A stretch of DNA of 64,000 nt from NCBI GenBank assembly GCA_008921705.1, contig VFFE01007081.1, forward strand, positions 1,898,040 to 1,962,039, given 5' to 3'. The position numbers and the translations under genes are program-made. The stretch comes from Burhinus oedicnemus. Its lineage: Eukaryota > Chordata > Aves > Charadriiformes > Burhinidae. Below are positions 63,995-64,000 of the stretch, piece by piece; the stretch's first letter is position 1; each line of letters starts with the position of its first letter. The notes under the pieces are model-generated. The model was not told the origin of the DNA and searched no databases. It worked only from the letters and a program-made list of their open reading frames with translations.

Positions 63995-64000
63995 GCAGTG

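Larger units (their letters stand above)
59107..64000 (+). other. UST: UST intron 1, 5' part
   Basis: It starts GTAAGG and runs past the window end; no acceptor leading to UST exon 2 is recognised. The first 530 bp are still CpG-rich. The 240-codon frame at 59355-60077 is an effect of high GC and has no family support. A diverged CR1 lies at 60373-60650, with simple repeats at 61647 and 63982. Confidence 0.85.

Overview
The window is vertebrate nuclear DNA, almost certainly from a bird. Genes are split by GT-AG introns. The intergenic DNA is AT-rich and carries CR1 LINE fragments with the typical avian 3' tail (repeats of ATTCTATG, seen here mostly in reverse as ATCATAGA), ERV-type LTRs, and a trace of an old MIR-type SINE. 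I see no bacterial-style operons, CRISPR arrays, rRNA or tRNA genes. The species cannot be fixed from this sequence alone.

Two protein-coding genes are supported, both on the + strand. The first ~14.6 kb is the 3' end of SASH1 (SAM and SH3 domain-containing 1). Four coding exons (1574-1687, 8035-9173, 9751-9882, 10727-10987) join in frame and give the last 547 complete codons, ending in a C-terminal SAM domain. A ~3.6 kb 3' UTR follows, with an AATAAA at 14556 and a U/GU-rich downstream element. The right end holds the first coding exon of UST (uronyl 2-sulfotransferase, 58845-59106). It sits in a strong CpG island (about 58100-59640) with GC boxes, four upstream AUGs and a CGG repeat. The rest of the window, from 59107, is UST intron 1. 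The order SASH1 then UST, in tandem, matches the arrangement I know from human 6q24-q25.

Between them lie about 44 kb with no gene I can support. They hold CR1 fragments (25265-25595, 38864-39118, 40875-41230), two back-to-back LTRs (50721-51731), a MIR-like piece (55545-55640), small tandem repeats, an 18-bp perfect palindrome (47592-47609) and two pairs of short related sequences (50217/52552 and 55717/57676). The open reading frames in this interval are short, start and stop without splice or family support, and look like chance.

SASH1 is a signalling scaffold. UST is a Golgi enzyme that adds 2-O-sulfate to uronic acids of chondroitin/dermatan sulfate. They are neighbours by synteny, and nothing here shows a shared function. 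I found no clear new biological system. The most useful leads are the upstream reading frames of UST (one ends in an ATGA overlap with the main start), the duplicated module upstream of the UST promoter, and a CR1 insertion 75 bp from a SASH1 splice acceptor.
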